64,000 nt of DNA, taken from contig NZ_WQNE01000010.1 in assembly GCF_009759665.1 (NCBI RefSeq), positions 141,291 to 205,290 on the forward strand. Reading direction: 5' to 3'. This DNA comes from Bradyrhizobium cajani. GTDB lineage: Bacteria; Pseudomonadota; Alphaproteobacteria; Rhizobiales; Xanthobacteraceae. A model generated the notes under the pieces. That model was not told the origin of the DNA. It ran no database searches and saw only the letters and a list, made by a program, of their open reading frames with translations. Shown here piece by piece: positions 46,416 through 54,993 of this stretch. Position 1 is the stretch's first letter. Every line of letters starts with the position of its first letter. The position numbers and the translations under genes are program-made.

Positions 46416-46874
46416 ATGAAGACGATCAAACTCGCTCTCGCGCTGCTGGCGCTTTCGGCCGTGCCGGCCTTTGCCCACGACAAGCGCGGGCACGGGCACG
46501 AAAGCTTTTCGGCCGGCGAGCCCGGCGATCCGAAGAAGCCGGCGCGGACCATCGAGATCGCCATGAGCGAGATGGACTATGCGCCGTCCAGGATCGAGGT
46601 CAAACGCGGCGAGCAGATCCGCTTCGTGCTGCGCAATGTCGGCAAGGAGGACCATGAATTCCTGCTCGCCACACCTAAGGAGAATCTCGCGCATGCGGAG
46701 GTGATGAAGAAGCACCCGCACATGGAACATGACGATCCCAATGGTGTCAGGCTCGCGCCGAGCAAGACGGCCGAGATCCTCTGGAAGTTCACCAAGGCCG
46801 GCACGTTCGAATTTTCCTGCCTCATCCCCGACCACCGCGACTACGGCATGGTCGGCCACGTCACCGTGAAGTAA
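46416..46874 (+). CDS. Periplasmic cupredoxin-like copper protein
   Basis: A protein of 152 residues from ATG 46416 (AGGAGA upstream), with a signal peptide ending near residue 20 (ALSAVPAFA). The cupredoxin fold carries the type-1 ligand set His80, Cys135, His140 and Met145 (DHEFLL, FEFSCLIPDHRDYGM). An additional His/Met-rich insert (HPHMEHDD) may bind another copper. It likely passes electrons to, or collects copper for, the multicopper oxidase upstream. Confidence 0.88.
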   Translation: MKTIKLALALLALSAVPAFAHDKRGHGHESFSAGEPGDPKKPARTIEIAMSEMDYAPSRIEVKRGEQIRFVLRNVGKEDHEFLLATPKENLAHAEVMKKHPHMEHDDPNGVRLAPSKTAEILWKFTKAGTFEFSCLIPDHRDYGMVGHVTVK

Positions 46875-46888
46875 CGAAGGAGATTCCC

Positions 46889-47191
46889 ATGAACCGCATC
46901 ATCCGCATCACTGCTGCGCTGGCGCTGACGTTAAGCGTTGCCACCGGGGCCCTGGCGGCCGGGGCCGCCTCGATCAGCGGCGAGGTCAAGAAGATCGACG
47001 AGGGCGCCGGCAAGATCACGCTCAAGCACGGACCGGCGAAAAGCCTCGGCATGGAGGAGCCCATGACGATGGTCTATCGTGTCAAGGACCCCGCTCTGCT
47101 CAAGCAGGTGAAGGTCGGCGACAAGGTGACCTTCGAGGCCGAGGAGGCGGCGTCGGGGTACACGGTGACGAAGATGGAGAAGGCGAAGTAG
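46889..47191 (+). CDS. CusF-like periplasmic copper chaperone
   Basis: A 100-residue protein with a signal peptide (residues 1-24). The CusF core (SGEVKKIDEGAGKITLKHGP and MTMVYRV) keeps the Met-Thr-Met ligands (59-61) and His47. The Trp that covers Cu(I) in CusF is replaced by Glu56. It lies 14 bases after the cupredoxin gene and closes the copper operon. Confidence 0.82.
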   Translation: MNRIIRITAALALTLSVATGALAAGAASISGEVKKIDEGAGKITLKHGPAKSLGMEEPMTMVYRVKDPALLKQVKVGDKVTFEAEEAASGYTVTKMEKAK

Positions 47192-47199
47192 CCTCCACT

Positions 47200-47303
47200 G
47201 TCATTCCGGGGCGCGCCGCTTGGCGCGAACCCGGAATCCATCCCTCCAGAATACCTTTGGCCCGATAGATTCCGGGCTCGCCCTCCGGGCGCCCCGGAAT
47301 GAC
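47200..47303. repeat. Intergenic inverted repeat (GTCATTCCGG family), second copy
   Basis: GTCATTCC (47200-47207) and GGAATGAC (47296-47303) bound the element. It contains AACCCGGAATC and GATTCCGGGCTC arms and is the same family as 32363-32442. It separates the copper operon from the flhA promoter region. Confidence 0.7.
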
Positions 47304-47340
47304 GCCGGTGCCCCCGAAAGCCCTCCTGCCGCACCCTCCG

Positions 47341-47356
47341 TTAACCCTTTGCTAAC
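47341..47356 (+). promoter_or_regulatory. CtrA-box-like site upstream of flhA
   Basis: TTAA (47341-47344), seven bases, CTAAC (47352-47356). This differs by one base from the TTAA-N7-TTAAC box recognised by CtrA in alphaproteobacteria. It lies 184 bases before the flhA ATG. Direct control of flhA by CtrA is a known pattern in Caulobacter. Here it is inferred. Confidence 0.5.
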
Positions 47357-47524
47357 CATACACCGGGCAAAAATTGCCGGGTGAAGTCGAGTGTCGTCGG
47401 CCGTTAGAGCGGGAGATCCCCCGTGGACGCCAGTGCGGTGCCTCACTTTCGGAACGGCGGCCCCTCGGCCGCCGCGCAGACGTTTGGGGCGCGCGGGCGG
47501 AAGTCGCGCGGGGAGGCAGCTACC

Positions 47525-49666
47525 ATGGTCGATGTCACCGCGGGACAGGGCGTAGGCGCAGCAAGGCCCTCGATCCCCTCCCTCAACGAGATCGTCAATA
47601 TCCTCAAGCGCGGCGACATCGCGCTTGCGCTCGGCGTCCTCACCATCCTGGTGGTGCTGATCCTCCCCCTGCCCGCGATCGTGCTGGACCTGTTCCTGGC
47701 GATCTCGATCACGCTCTCGATCCTGATCCTGATGACGTCGCTGTTCATCCAGGCGCCGTTGGAATTCTCGGCCTTCCCGACCATCCTCCTGATCTCGACC
47801 ATGCTGCGCCTGTCGCTCAACATGGCCTCGACCCGACTGATCCTGTCGCATGGGCACGAGGGCACGGCTGCCGCAGGTCACGTCATCGAGGCCTTCGGCA
47901 ACTTCGTGATGGGTGGCAATTTCGTCATCGGCATCATCGTCTTCGCCATCCTGATCATCGTCAACTTCATCGTCATCACCAAGGGTTCGGGCCGTATCGC
48001 CGAAGTCGCCGCGCGCTTCCACCTCGACGCCATGCCCGGCAAGCAGATGGCGATCGACGCCGATCTCTCCGCCGGCCTGATCGACGAGAAGGTCGCCAAG
48101 GAGCGCCGCAAGGAGCTGGAGGACGAGAGCGGCTTCTTCGGCGCCATGGACGGTGCCTCCAAGTTCGTCCGCGGCGATGCCATCGCCGGCCTCTTGATCG
48201 TCTTCATCAACGTCGTCGGCGGCATGATCATCGGCGTGGCGCAGCAGGGCATGTCCTTCGCCGACGCCGGCCGCAGCTACACGCTCCTGACCGTCGGTGA
48301 CGGCCTCGTCACCCAGGTGCCGGCGCTGATCGTCTCGACCGCGGCCGGCCTGCTCGTCTCCAAGGCCGGCGTGTCCGGCGCCGCCGACAAGGCGCTGATG
48401 AAGCAGTTCTCCGGCTATCCGCAGGCGCTGGCGATGTCCTCGGCGGTCATGCTGGTGCTGGCGGCGCTGCCGGGCATTCCGACCATTCCCTTCCTGGCGC
48501 TCGGCGCCGGCGCCGGCGCGCTCGCCTGGCACGCCCGCAACCACAAGAAGACCGCCGTCAAGGCCGAGGAAGCCGCCAAGGCCGCGCCCGCTGCGGGCAC
48601 GCCCGGCGCCCCGGGCGCTGCGGCGGCCGAGGAGCCGATCTCCGCCGCGCTGAAGATCGACGACCTCAAGATCGAGCTCGGCTACGCGCTGCTGCCGCTG
48701 GTTAACGGGCCCGACGGCACCGACCGTCTCACCGAGCAGATCAAGGCGTTGCGCCGCTCGCTCGCCATCGAGATGGGTTTCGTGATGCCGGCGGTCCGCA
48801 TCCTCGACAACGTCCAGCTCGAAGCCAACACCTACATCATCAAGATCAAGGAGGTCGACGCCGGCAGCGGCAAGATCTGGCCGAACCAGTTCATGGTCAT
48901 GGACCCCGGCGGCAGCCAGGTGCAGGTGCCCGGCATCCACACCACCGAGCCGACCTTCGGCCTGCCCGCGACCTGGGTCGATGCCAGCCTCAAGGAGGAG
49001 GCCTCGCTGAAGGGCTACACCGTCGTCGACGCCGCGACCGTGCTCTCGACCCACCTCACCGAGTTGCTCAAGGCCAACATGTCGGACCTGCTCTCCTATG
49101 GCGAGGTGCAGAAGCTGCTCAAGGAGCTGCCGAAGGAGCAGAGCGAGCTGGTCAAGGACATCGTGCCGGCGCAGGTCACGGTCTCCGGCATCCAGCGCGT
49201 GCTGCAGCTGCTGCTGGCCGAGCGCATCTCGATCCGCGACCTCTCCACCATCCTAGAAGGCATCGCCGACTCGCTGGCGTTCTCGCGCAATCCTGCGACC
49301 ATGGTCGAGCATGTCCGCGCCCGCCTGGCGCGGCAGATCTGCGCGCAGAACACCTCCTACAACGGTTATCTGCCGCTGATCGCGCTGTCGGCGCGGTGGG
49401 AGCAGGCCTTTGCCGAATCCATCATCGGCCAGGGCGAGGAGCGCAGCCTCGCGATGCAGCCCTCGAAACTGTCGGAATTCATGACCGCCGTGCGCGAGGC
49501 CTTCGAGCGCGCCGCCCGCGAAGGCGAGGCGCCGGTGCTGGTCACCTCTGCGGCAATTCGCCCCTTCGTTCGCTCCCTGGTTGAGCGGTTCCGTGCCCAG
49601 ACGACCGTCCTGTCGCAGGCCGAAATCCACCCGAGGGTGAGGTTGAAAACCGTCGGAAGCATCTGA
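47525..49666 (+). CDS. flhA: Flagellar biosynthesis protein FlhA
   Basis: FlhA of 713 residues from ATG 47525 (GGGAGG upstream). An upstream in-frame GTG at 47423 would add 34 unconserved residues. The N-terminal part has eight hydrophobic segments with PTILLISTMLRLSLNMASTR, a family signature, and the FHIPEP-region equivalent near FHLDAMPGKQMAIDADLSAG. The C-terminal cytoplasmic domain ends HPRVRLKTVGSI. It forms the export gate of the flagellar secretion system. A possible terminator stem (ATTTGCC/GGCAAAT followed by GTTTTTG) comes right after the stop. Confidence 0.96.
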   Translation: MVDVTAGQGVGAARPSIPSLNEIVNILKRGDIALALGVLTILVVLILPLPAIVLDLFLAISITLSILILMTSLFIQAPLEFSAFPTILLISTMLRLSLNMASTRLILSHGHEGTAAAGHVIEAFGNFVMGGNFVIGIIVFAILIIVNFIVITKGSGRIAEVAARFHLDAMPGKQMAIDADLSAGLIDEKVAKERRKELEDESGFFGAMDGASKFVRGDAIAGLLIVFINVVGGMIIGVAQQGMSFADAGRSYTLLTVGDGLVTQVPALIVSTAAGLLVSKAGVSGAADKALMKQFSGYPQALAMSSAVMLVLAALPGIPTIPFLALGAGAGALAWHARNHKKTAVKAEEAAKAAPAAGTPGAPGAAAAEEPISAALKIDDLKIELGYALLPLVNGPDGTDRLTEQIKALRRSLAIEMGFVMPAVRILDNVQLEANTYIIKIKEVDAGSGKIWPNQFMVMDPGGSQVQVPGIHTTEPTFGLPATWVDASLKEEASLKGYTVVDAATVLSTHLTELLKANMSDLLSYGEVQKLLKELPKEQSELVKDIVPAQVTVSGIQRVLQLLLAERISIRDLSTILEGIADSLAFSRNPATMVEHVRARLARQICAQNTSYNGYLPLIALSARWEQAFAESIIGQGEERSLAMQPSKLSEFMTAVREAFERAAREGEAPVLVTSAAIRPFVRSLVERFRAQTTVLSQAEIHPRVRLKTVGSI

Positions 49667-49721
49667 TTTGCCTTAAGAAGCCGTGTGTTTTTCGGCCACA
49701 GGCAAATGGTTTTTGAGTTCC

Positions 49722-49756
49722 TGGCGCCTTGTAGACCAGAGCCCGACAAGGCGCCA
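49722..49756. other. Long hairpin downstream of flhA
   Basis: TGGCGCCTTGT (49722-49732) pairs perfectly with ACAAGGCGCCA (49746-49756) around a 13-base loop. It lies in the 294-base gap after flhA. The gap also holds an AT-rich stretch (TAATTATATAATTGAA, about 49781) and an inverted repeat CGATCAA/TTGATCG (49797-49803 and 49813-49819). It may act as a second transcription end or a processed RNA. Confidence 0.45.
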
Positions 49757-49960
49757 CGCAAGCACATTACAGCTTTGAAATAATTATATAATTGAACGAT
49801 CAAGGATCGCTTTTGATCGCGATCTTTCACGTCCTTTCACGCTCTTGTGATGGCCCCTTGGGAACGAATCTCCCCAATACTAGGTTGATGGGCACCGGAA
49901 GCATGAACCTGCCTGAACGGGCCGGCGACTACTTCGGGTAGATGGCGGCAGGAGGCTTCC

Positions 49961-50161
49961 ATGAACCACTCGATCTACAGCGCCGATCGCTCGACCCATC
50001 TGAAGATTGTGGTCGTAGCCCTCGTCGCAGGGATCGCGGTGGCTGGCCTCGGCATCACGGCACGCACGGGTTCGGATGAAGGTCTGACCCAAGCGGCCCG
50101 CGTCATCAAGGCCGACAAGCCGGTCGTTATCACCAGTTCGAACGCGTCCCTCGTTCGCTAA
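49961..50161 (+). CDS. Small membrane-anchored protein, 66 residues
   Basis: The ATG at 49961 has a GGAGG ribosome-binding site. The product starts MNHSIYSADRSTHLKIVVVA, with one membrane segment (LKIVVVALVAGIAVAGLGI, about 14-32) and a basic outer or periplasmic tail. I know no function. A perfect 12-base intrinsic terminator stem follows about 100 bases downstream. Confidence 0.68.
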   Translation: MNHSIYSADRSTHLKIVVVALVAGIAVAGLGITARTGSDEGLTQAARVIKADKPVVITSSNASLVR

Positions 50162-50258
50162 GGAGATCTGACGAGTTTTGTGAATTCACGCGGCTCTTTA
50201 CCAGCCCCCCAAAGTCGCCACGTGGATATGTAGACGACCCCAACCCCAAGTCGACTAC

Positions 50259-50290
50259 AGAAAGCGCCCGCCCCCCACGGGCGCTTTCTC
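50259..50290 (+). terminator. Intrinsic-terminator-like hairpin
   Basis: AGAAAGCGCCCG (50259-50270) and CGGGCGCTTTCT (50278-50289) form a perfect 12-base stem with a seven-base loop. A long T-run is missing, so termination may be partial. It follows the 66-residue membrane-protein gene. Confidence 0.6.
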
Positions 50291-50334
50291 ACGTCTGGGG
50301 TATCTCGTCATCGCGGGCGCACGCGCGTCCCACT

Positions 50335-50421
50335 CGTCATTGCGAGCGCAGCGAAGCAATCCAGGCTGTTTCCGCAGAGACAGCCTGGATTGCTTCGTCG
50401 CAAGGGCTCCTCGCAATGACG
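50335..50421. repeat. Intergenic inverted repeat (CGTCATTGCGAG family)
   Basis: CGTCATTGCGAG (50335-50346) and CTCGCAATGACG (50410-50421) form the outer stem. The inner stem is GCAATCCAGGCTGT/ACAGCCTGGATTGC. It lies between the small membrane protein and the NDH-2-like gene. Confidence 0.7.
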
Positions 50422-50457
50422 GAGCACGGCTATCGTCCGACCAGCATGCATCCGTTT

Positions 50458-51678
50458 CTACCGCACTCCATACGTCGGCGGCGGCGCCTGTACGGTCGGC
50501 GCAGCGGCGGCGAACAGGTCGTCCTTGTTGCCAGTGAGCGGCGGATAGATGCGCTTGCGGTTGATCGTCTGCTTGGTCGTCTTTGCAGCCGCACCGGTGG
50601 TGCGGACCTCGCGGTCCCAGCCTTCGGTGTAGAGCGCGCCCCAGCCGCCGAGATCGAGCACGGTCACGTACCAGTCGATCCGCAGCGGCAGCATCGGCAG
50701 GCCGGCGAGATCGGCCACCACATTGTGGCCGGCGAAGCGGCCCATGGGACGGGCGAACTGGCAGGACATCACCGTCGGATGCAGCCCGTCGACCACGCTC
50801 GAGGCGACGTCGCCAGCCGCGAACACGCCGCCGACATCGGCGACCCGCATGAAGGGATCGACCAGCAGGCGCCCGAGGCGATCGCGTGCGTCCGGAAAGC
50901 TCGCCGCCAGGGGACTCGCGCGCATCCCGGCACACCAGATCACCGTCTGCGTCGGAATGACCTCACCCGAGTTCAGGTGGATGCCGGCTGCCTCGACGGA
51001 GACGACGCGCACGCCGAGCCGCGTCTCGACCTCGAGCGACGACAAGGCCGTCTCGATCACGGGACGCGCGCGTGCGCCGATGGAGGCGCCGACCGCTGGG
51101 TTGTGATCGACCAGGACGATGCGGCGACTGCCGGTGATGCCGGCGCGCGTCAGCCTGTCCGGCATCTCGGCCGCGACCTCGATACCGGTGAAGCCGGCGC
51201 CGACCACCACGACGGTCGAACGTCCCGGCGAAGGTGCGCTGCGTCCGAGCGAGGCGAGATGGTCCTCGAGGCGGAGCGCCGCAACATAGGTGTCGACATC
51301 GAAAGCATGCTCGGCGAGGCCGGGAATATCGGGGCGCATCACCTCGCTGCCGAGCGCCAGCACCAGGCGGTCGTAGGTCAGCGTCTCCTCGCCCCTGCTC
51401 GTGACCAGCGAAATCGCGTGCCGTGCCGGATCGATCGCCTCGACCTCGCCGATCCCGTGGCTGACGCCGATGGGATCGAGCAGCTGCGGCAGCGGTATTG
51501 CGACCTCACTGAGGTCGACTTCGTAATTGCGCACGCGGATGTTGTGATAGGGATTGCGGTCGACGAGGCGGATCTCGATGTCACGTCCGGCCGCGCCGAT
51601 CTCGTCGCGCTTGCGCGCGGCGCCGATGGCCGCCCACAGACCTGCAAACCCGGCGCCGAGCACGACGATACGCGCCAT
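50458..51678 (-). CDS. FAD/NAD(P)-dependent oxidoreductase, NDH-2-like
   Basis: A 406-residue flavoprotein. The FAD motif IVVLGAGFAGLWAAIGAA opens it. The NADH-binding motif VVVVGAGFTGIEVAAEMPDR lies mid-protein, and TVIWCAGMRASPLAASFPDA and AAGDVAS complete the FAD domain. It resembles type II NADH dehydrogenases and ferredoxin/quinone reductases. The C-terminus has no clear membrane helix. An AraC regulator gene lies 136 bases upstream in the same direction and may control it. Confidence 0.82.
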   Translation of the reverse strand: MARIVVLGAGFAGLWAAIGAARKRDEIGAAGRDIEIRLVDRNPYHNIRVRNYEVDLSEVAIPLPQLLDPIGVSHGIGEVEAIDPARHAISLVTSRGEETLTYDRLVLALGSEVMRPDIPGLAEHAFDVDTYVAALRLEDHLASLGRSAPSPGRSTVVVVGAGFTGIEVAAEMPDRLTRAGITGSRRIVLVDHNPAVGASIGARARPVIETALSSLEVETRLGVRVVSVEAAGIHLNSGEVIPTQTVIWCAGMRASPLAASFPDARDRLGRLLVDPFMRVADVGGVFAAGDVASSVVDGLHPTVMSCQFARPMGRFAGHNVVADLAGLPMLPLRIDWYVTVLDLGGWGALYTEGWDREVRTTGAAAKTTKQTINRKRIYPPLTGNKDDLFAAAAPTVQAPPPTYGVR

Positions 51679-51814
51679 GTCCGTCTACTGCGTTTCCGTC
51701 TACTTCGTGTCCAAGACATCGAGAAGCGATCGGGCGGTCTGCCCGCGCCGACAGATATAGCTCATCCGGGCGGAGGGACCAACTGCCGCGGGCGGGACGG
51801 ATTGGGCGCGCAGC

Positions 51815-52774
51815 TCAGGCCTCGCGCAATTCCGACGGCGTCGCGCCAAAGCGCTTGCGGAAGGCGCGGTTGAAATAGGACAGATCGGAGAAGCCCGAGG
51901 AGTGCGCGATGTCGCTGATCTTGCGTGTTCTGGCGCGGGGATCGCCGAGCAGCTTGCGCGCCTGCAGCAGGCGCTGCTCCAGCACGAATTCGGTGAAGGT
52001 CGTGCCGGCCTGCTCGAACAGCCGCTGCGCCTGCCGCGGGCTGAGCCCCGAGCGCGTCGCGATCTCGGACAGGCAAAGATCGTTGCGGCCGAGCGCGGCC
52101 ATCACGTCGGCACGCATGAGATCGAGGCGAGCCGCCGCATGTCCACGGCCGCGTGCCATGCTTGCGTGCTCGGCATCGGTGCCGAGCAGGAGGCCGACGA
52201 GATCGACCATGTGCTGCGCGGTCAGGCGCTGGCCGACGGCGTCGAGATGCGGGGCGTGATTGGCGGCGAGCGCGTGATAGCGGAAGATGGTCTCGGCTAC
52301 CGCACCGTCGGAGAGCACCTGCGACAGCTTTTCTTCGGCGCGCGGATTGATCTCGAGCAGCGCGCGGCGCGGCATGCGGATGGTGGTGAAGCGATCCTGA
52401 TCGGTGTGCCCGACGGTGCCGGTGACGCTCATGTCGACGAGCACCATCTGGGCGGGCGCAAGCTCCACGGTATGGCCGTTCTGCCCGACGCGAACGAGGC
52501 CCGCCTGTCCCGCAATCAGGACGAGGTCGTCGCTGCCGTCGGCAAGATGGCTCTGCGTGCGTGAATATTGCGCGGAGGCGCCTTCGGGAATGGCCAGCGC
52601 GATGTTGTCGACCACGCTGATCTGGAGCCGGCAATCGATGCACTCGCCATGGCTCGGCCCGATATCGAGACCACAGGAACCGAAGGCCCGCTCGCGCCAA
52701 TGTTCGAACGCCGGGCCGTGCGGCAGCCCCGCATATTGGTGAATGAAGATGCCCGGCGTCTTCGCTGCATCCAT
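51815..52774 (-). CDS. AraC-family transcriptional regulator
   Basis: A protein of 319 residues from ATG 52772-52774. The N-terminal part is an AraC-binding-like (cupin) sensor domain. The C-terminal AraC helix-turn-helix pair is clear: LCLSEIATRSGLSPRQAQRL and ISDIAHSSGFSDLSYFNRAF. It ends with FGATPSELREA. The effector is unknown, and the neighbouring NDH-2-like gene is a candidate target. Confidence 0.88.
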   Translation of the reverse strand: MDAAKTPGIFIHQYAGLPHGPAFEHWRERAFGSCGLDIGPSHGECIDCRLQISVVDNIALAIPEGASAQYSRTQSHLADGSDDLVLIAGQAGLVRVGQNGHTVELAPAQMVLVDMSVTGTVGHTDQDRFTTIRMPRRALLEINPRAEEKLSQVLSDGAVAETIFRYHALAANHAPHLDAVGQRLTAQHMVDLVGLLLGTDAEHASMARGRGHAAARLDLMRADVMAALGRNDLCLSEIATRSGLSPRQAQRLFEQAGTTFTEFVLEQRLLQARKLLGDPRARTRKISDIAHSSGFSDLSYFNRAFRKRFGATPSELREA

Positions 52775-52940
52775 CTGATTTTCTCGCCCCTCTCGCGCGC
52801 CGCGACGATCCACGGCATCCGCTTCAAATTCCGGGGATTTGACGCCGCGAATTGCGGGGAGGTTCAAATCGGGGCCGGATTCGGCGGGACTTGTCGAAAC
52901 ACGACGGCGGGATGGACCGTGGCGACAATCATGCGCCCGG

Positions 52941-53016
52941 GTAGCCATGAAGCCCGCATGAGCGCAGCGATATGCGGGGCGGTGGCCGCGGATATCGCTT
53001 CGCTCATCCGGGCTAC
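52941..53016. repeat. Intergenic inverted repeat (GTAGCC...GGCTAC family)
   Basis: GTAGCC (52941-52946) and GGCTAC (53011-53016) bound an element with GATATCG and CGATATGC arms. It lies between the AraC regulator gene and the end of the anti-sigma gene. Confidence 0.65.
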
Positions 53017-53021
53017 GACAC

Positions 53022-54068
53022 CTACTTCTTCGCGGGCGCCTGCGGCTGGGACGGCGGCACGGTCTCGATCAGCTTGCCGGAAAACACCGGCGCCGAGGTC
53101 GGCTGGCCGGAGGGCGAGCCGCCGGCCTGCTCGATGGTGACGGCGTAGGTGGCGCCGTTGACGACGTCGGCATCGTAGGAGCCGAGCACCGGACGCGCGG
53201 TGAATTCGCCGGCGCCGATCACGCCGAGCGAGCGCGGACGCGGCAGCTTGTCGGAGATCAGCCAGAGCTCGAAACTCTTGCCGGGCTCCGGCGTCGCGCC
53301 GACCTTGCGCACCGTGAAATTCCGCGTCGCGCCGTCGATCGTGAGAATGAAGGCGGGGCCGCCGCCCTGACCCTGCAACAGCGCGACATATTGCGAAGAC
53401 GCCGCAAGCGGCGCCGGTGTCTTCACCTCGACCGTCTGGATGCGCGGCGCAGGACGCAAGACACCCGGCAGTGCGTCGGGCTGGAAGATCTGAAGCGACA
53501 ACGTCACGAGCAGCGCGGCCGCGAGCGCGCCGACGGCCGATGCAACGGTGCGCCAGCGCTTCACGCGGCTCTCGAGCCGGATCACATTGGTGTTGTCGAC
53601 GACAGGGGCCTGCGGCGCGCGCGCGACTTCCGGATCGGGCGCATGGACCTGCGGCATGAAGATCGGCGCGACGTCGGACAGCGCTTCGGGCGCAGGCCGC
53701 GCCGTCTCGGGCTGCTCCGCTTCGGGAGGCGGCGGCTCCGGCTGCGACCTATCCTCCGATGAGATCTCCGGCGGCGCAGTCTCGGCCGGTACGGGTGGTG
53801 GCGGCGCGACATCCGGCAGCGCCGGCGTCTCCTGTGCAAAATCCGTCCGCGCGAGCTCGGACCTGATGTTCTCCCACACGATCGGACGCGGCTCGACCGA
53901 ACCGACCATCTGGTTGAGGACGCCGATCCGGTAGGCCCAGGCCTGCACGACCTCGGCGAACGCCTCGTCGACCGCCATCATGGTCTCGACCTGCGCGCGC
54001 TCGTCGGCGTCGAGCGTGCCGAGCGCATATTCCGCGGCGAGCGCGATATGGTCCTCCGTATAGGCCAT
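53022..54068 (-). CDS. Anti-sigma factor, RskA-like, membrane-bound
   Basis: A protein of 348 residues from ATG 54066-54068. The N-terminal sigma-binding domain (LAAEYALGTLDADERAQVE and WAYRIGVLNQMVG) lies in the cytoplasm. A Pro/Glu-rich linker (80-160) leads to one membrane segment (about 172-194). The outer RskA domain follows (FILTIDGATRNFTVRKVG). It would hold the ECF sigma factor encoded just upstream until proteolysis releases it. The genes are 37 bases apart. Confidence 0.85.
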   Translation of the reverse strand: MAYTEDHIALAAEYALGTLDADERAQVETMMAVDEAFAEVVQAWAYRIGVLNQMVGSVEPRPIVWENIRSELARTDFAQETPALPDVAPPPPVPAETAPPEISSEDRSQPEPPPPEAEQPETARPAPEALSDVAPIFMPQVHAPDPEVARAPQAPVVDNTNVIRLESRVKRWRTVASAVGALAAALLVTLSLQIFQPDALPGVLRPAPRIQTVEVKTPAPLAASSQYVALLQGQGGGPAFILTIDGATRNFTVRKVGATPEPGKSFELWLISDKLPRPRSLGVIGAGEFTARPVLGSYDADVVNGATYAVTIEQAGGSPSGQPTSAPVFSGKLIETVPPSQPQAPAKK

Positions 54069-54105
54069 CAGTTGCGTTCCAAAGCCACCCTCGCAGTGCA
54101 AGCGC

Positions 54106-54651
54106 TCATAGTCCGAGGCACTCCCGGATATCCAACATGCTGCGCCGGAGCCACGTCTTCACCGTGTTGACGGGCGCGGCGAATTTCTCCGCCAATTGCT
54201 CGCGGCTCCAGCCGTTGTAATAGGCGAGCAGAACGAGCCGCTGACGGTCCGGCTCGAGCCGGCCGATACATTCCAGGAGCCGTTTCAACTCCTCGGTCAT
54301 CTCGCGGCGCGCCAGCGGATCGGGACTCTCTGCCGCGACTTCCATCGCTTGAGGCTCTTCCTCGATGGAGACTTCCGACTTCTTGCGCACGATGTCGATG
54401 GCCCGGTTGCGCGCGATCGACGCCATCCACGTGATCGGCGACGACAGGGCCGGATCGAACCGGGCGGCGCTGTTCCATATCTTGACGTAGGTCTCCTGAA
54501 TGACCTCCTCTGCGAGATCCTGTCGGCGCAAGATACGGAGCACGACGCCATAGAGTTTCGCGCGCGTGGCGACGTAGAGGCGCTCGAACGCGGCCTGATC
54601 GCCCTTCGCCACCGCCTCTATCAGCCCGACCAGCTCTGCTGGCGTCAGCAT
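54106..54651 (-). CDS. ECF RNA polymerase sigma factor, SigK-like
   Basis: A 181-residue ECF sigma. Region 2 reads QDLAEEVIQETYVKIWNSAA and WMASIARNRAIDIVRKK. Region 4 reads RQRLVLLAYYNGWSREQLAE with a helix-turn-helix. It pairs with the RskA-type anti-sigma downstream, so it likely belongs to the SigK-type group and responds to envelope or oxidative stress. A repeat lies right in front of it, so its own promoter may be outside or within that repeat. Confidence 0.9.
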   Translation of the reverse strand: MLTPAELVGLIEAVAKGDQAAFERLYVATRAKLYGVVLRILRRQDLAEEVIQETYVKIWNSAARFDPALSSPITWMASIARNRAIDIVRKKSEVSIEEEPQAMEVAAESPDPLARREMTEELKRLLECIGRLEPDRQRLVLLAYYNGWSREQLAEKFAAPVNTVKTWLRRSMLDIRECLGL

Positions 54652-54675
54652 TCAGCCCCCCACGCACGGCCCGTC

Positions 54676-54827
54676 GCCTCTCTCCCTCTCCCCGCCTGCG
54701 GGGAGAGGGTCGGGGTGAGGGGGAGTCTCCACGAAGGAGGTAACAGACGGACTCGCGGAGAGTCCCCCTCACCCGGATCGCACCTTACGGTGCGATCCGA
54801 CCTCTCCCCGCAAGCGGGGCGAGGTGA
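54676..54827. repeat. Intergenic repeat (CTCTCCCCGC...GCGGGGAGAGG family)
   Basis: A CTCCCCGCCTGCGGGGAG hairpin near 54687-54704 is followed by GTGAGGGGGA and matched by TCCCCCTCACCCGG further on. The element ends in CCTCTCCCCGCAAGCGGGGC. It resembles the element at 60171-60368 and lies upstream of the sigma gene. Confidence 0.65.
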
Positions 54828-54936
54828 ACCGAGCCAACAGACAGGCCCTTCAACCCAAAATCGTCCTTACCATAGCGCGTGGCTAAGCCGACCACCAAGG
54901 GGCGCAGTGCCACGTTGTGGATAGCAAAATGCGAAA

Positions 54937-54958
54937 ACCCGGACCTTGCGGGTCCGGG
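54937..54958 (-). terminator. Intrinsic terminator for fliJ/fliI
   Basis: On the minus strand a CCCGGACC/GGTCCGGG stem (8 bases, 5-base loop) is followed by TTTTCGCATTTT. It starts about 36 bases after the fliJ stop and should end the fliI-fliJ transcript. Confidence 0.75.
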
Positions 54959-54993
54959 CTCGCAAATTCTCGGCGATTTGGCGGTTGGCGCCG

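Noticed and set aside
47201..49054. A 617-codon minus-strand frame opposite flhA
   Set aside because: It lies over the well-conserved FlhA sequence. The product is rich in Asp, Gly and Arg, as expected for an antisense shadow.
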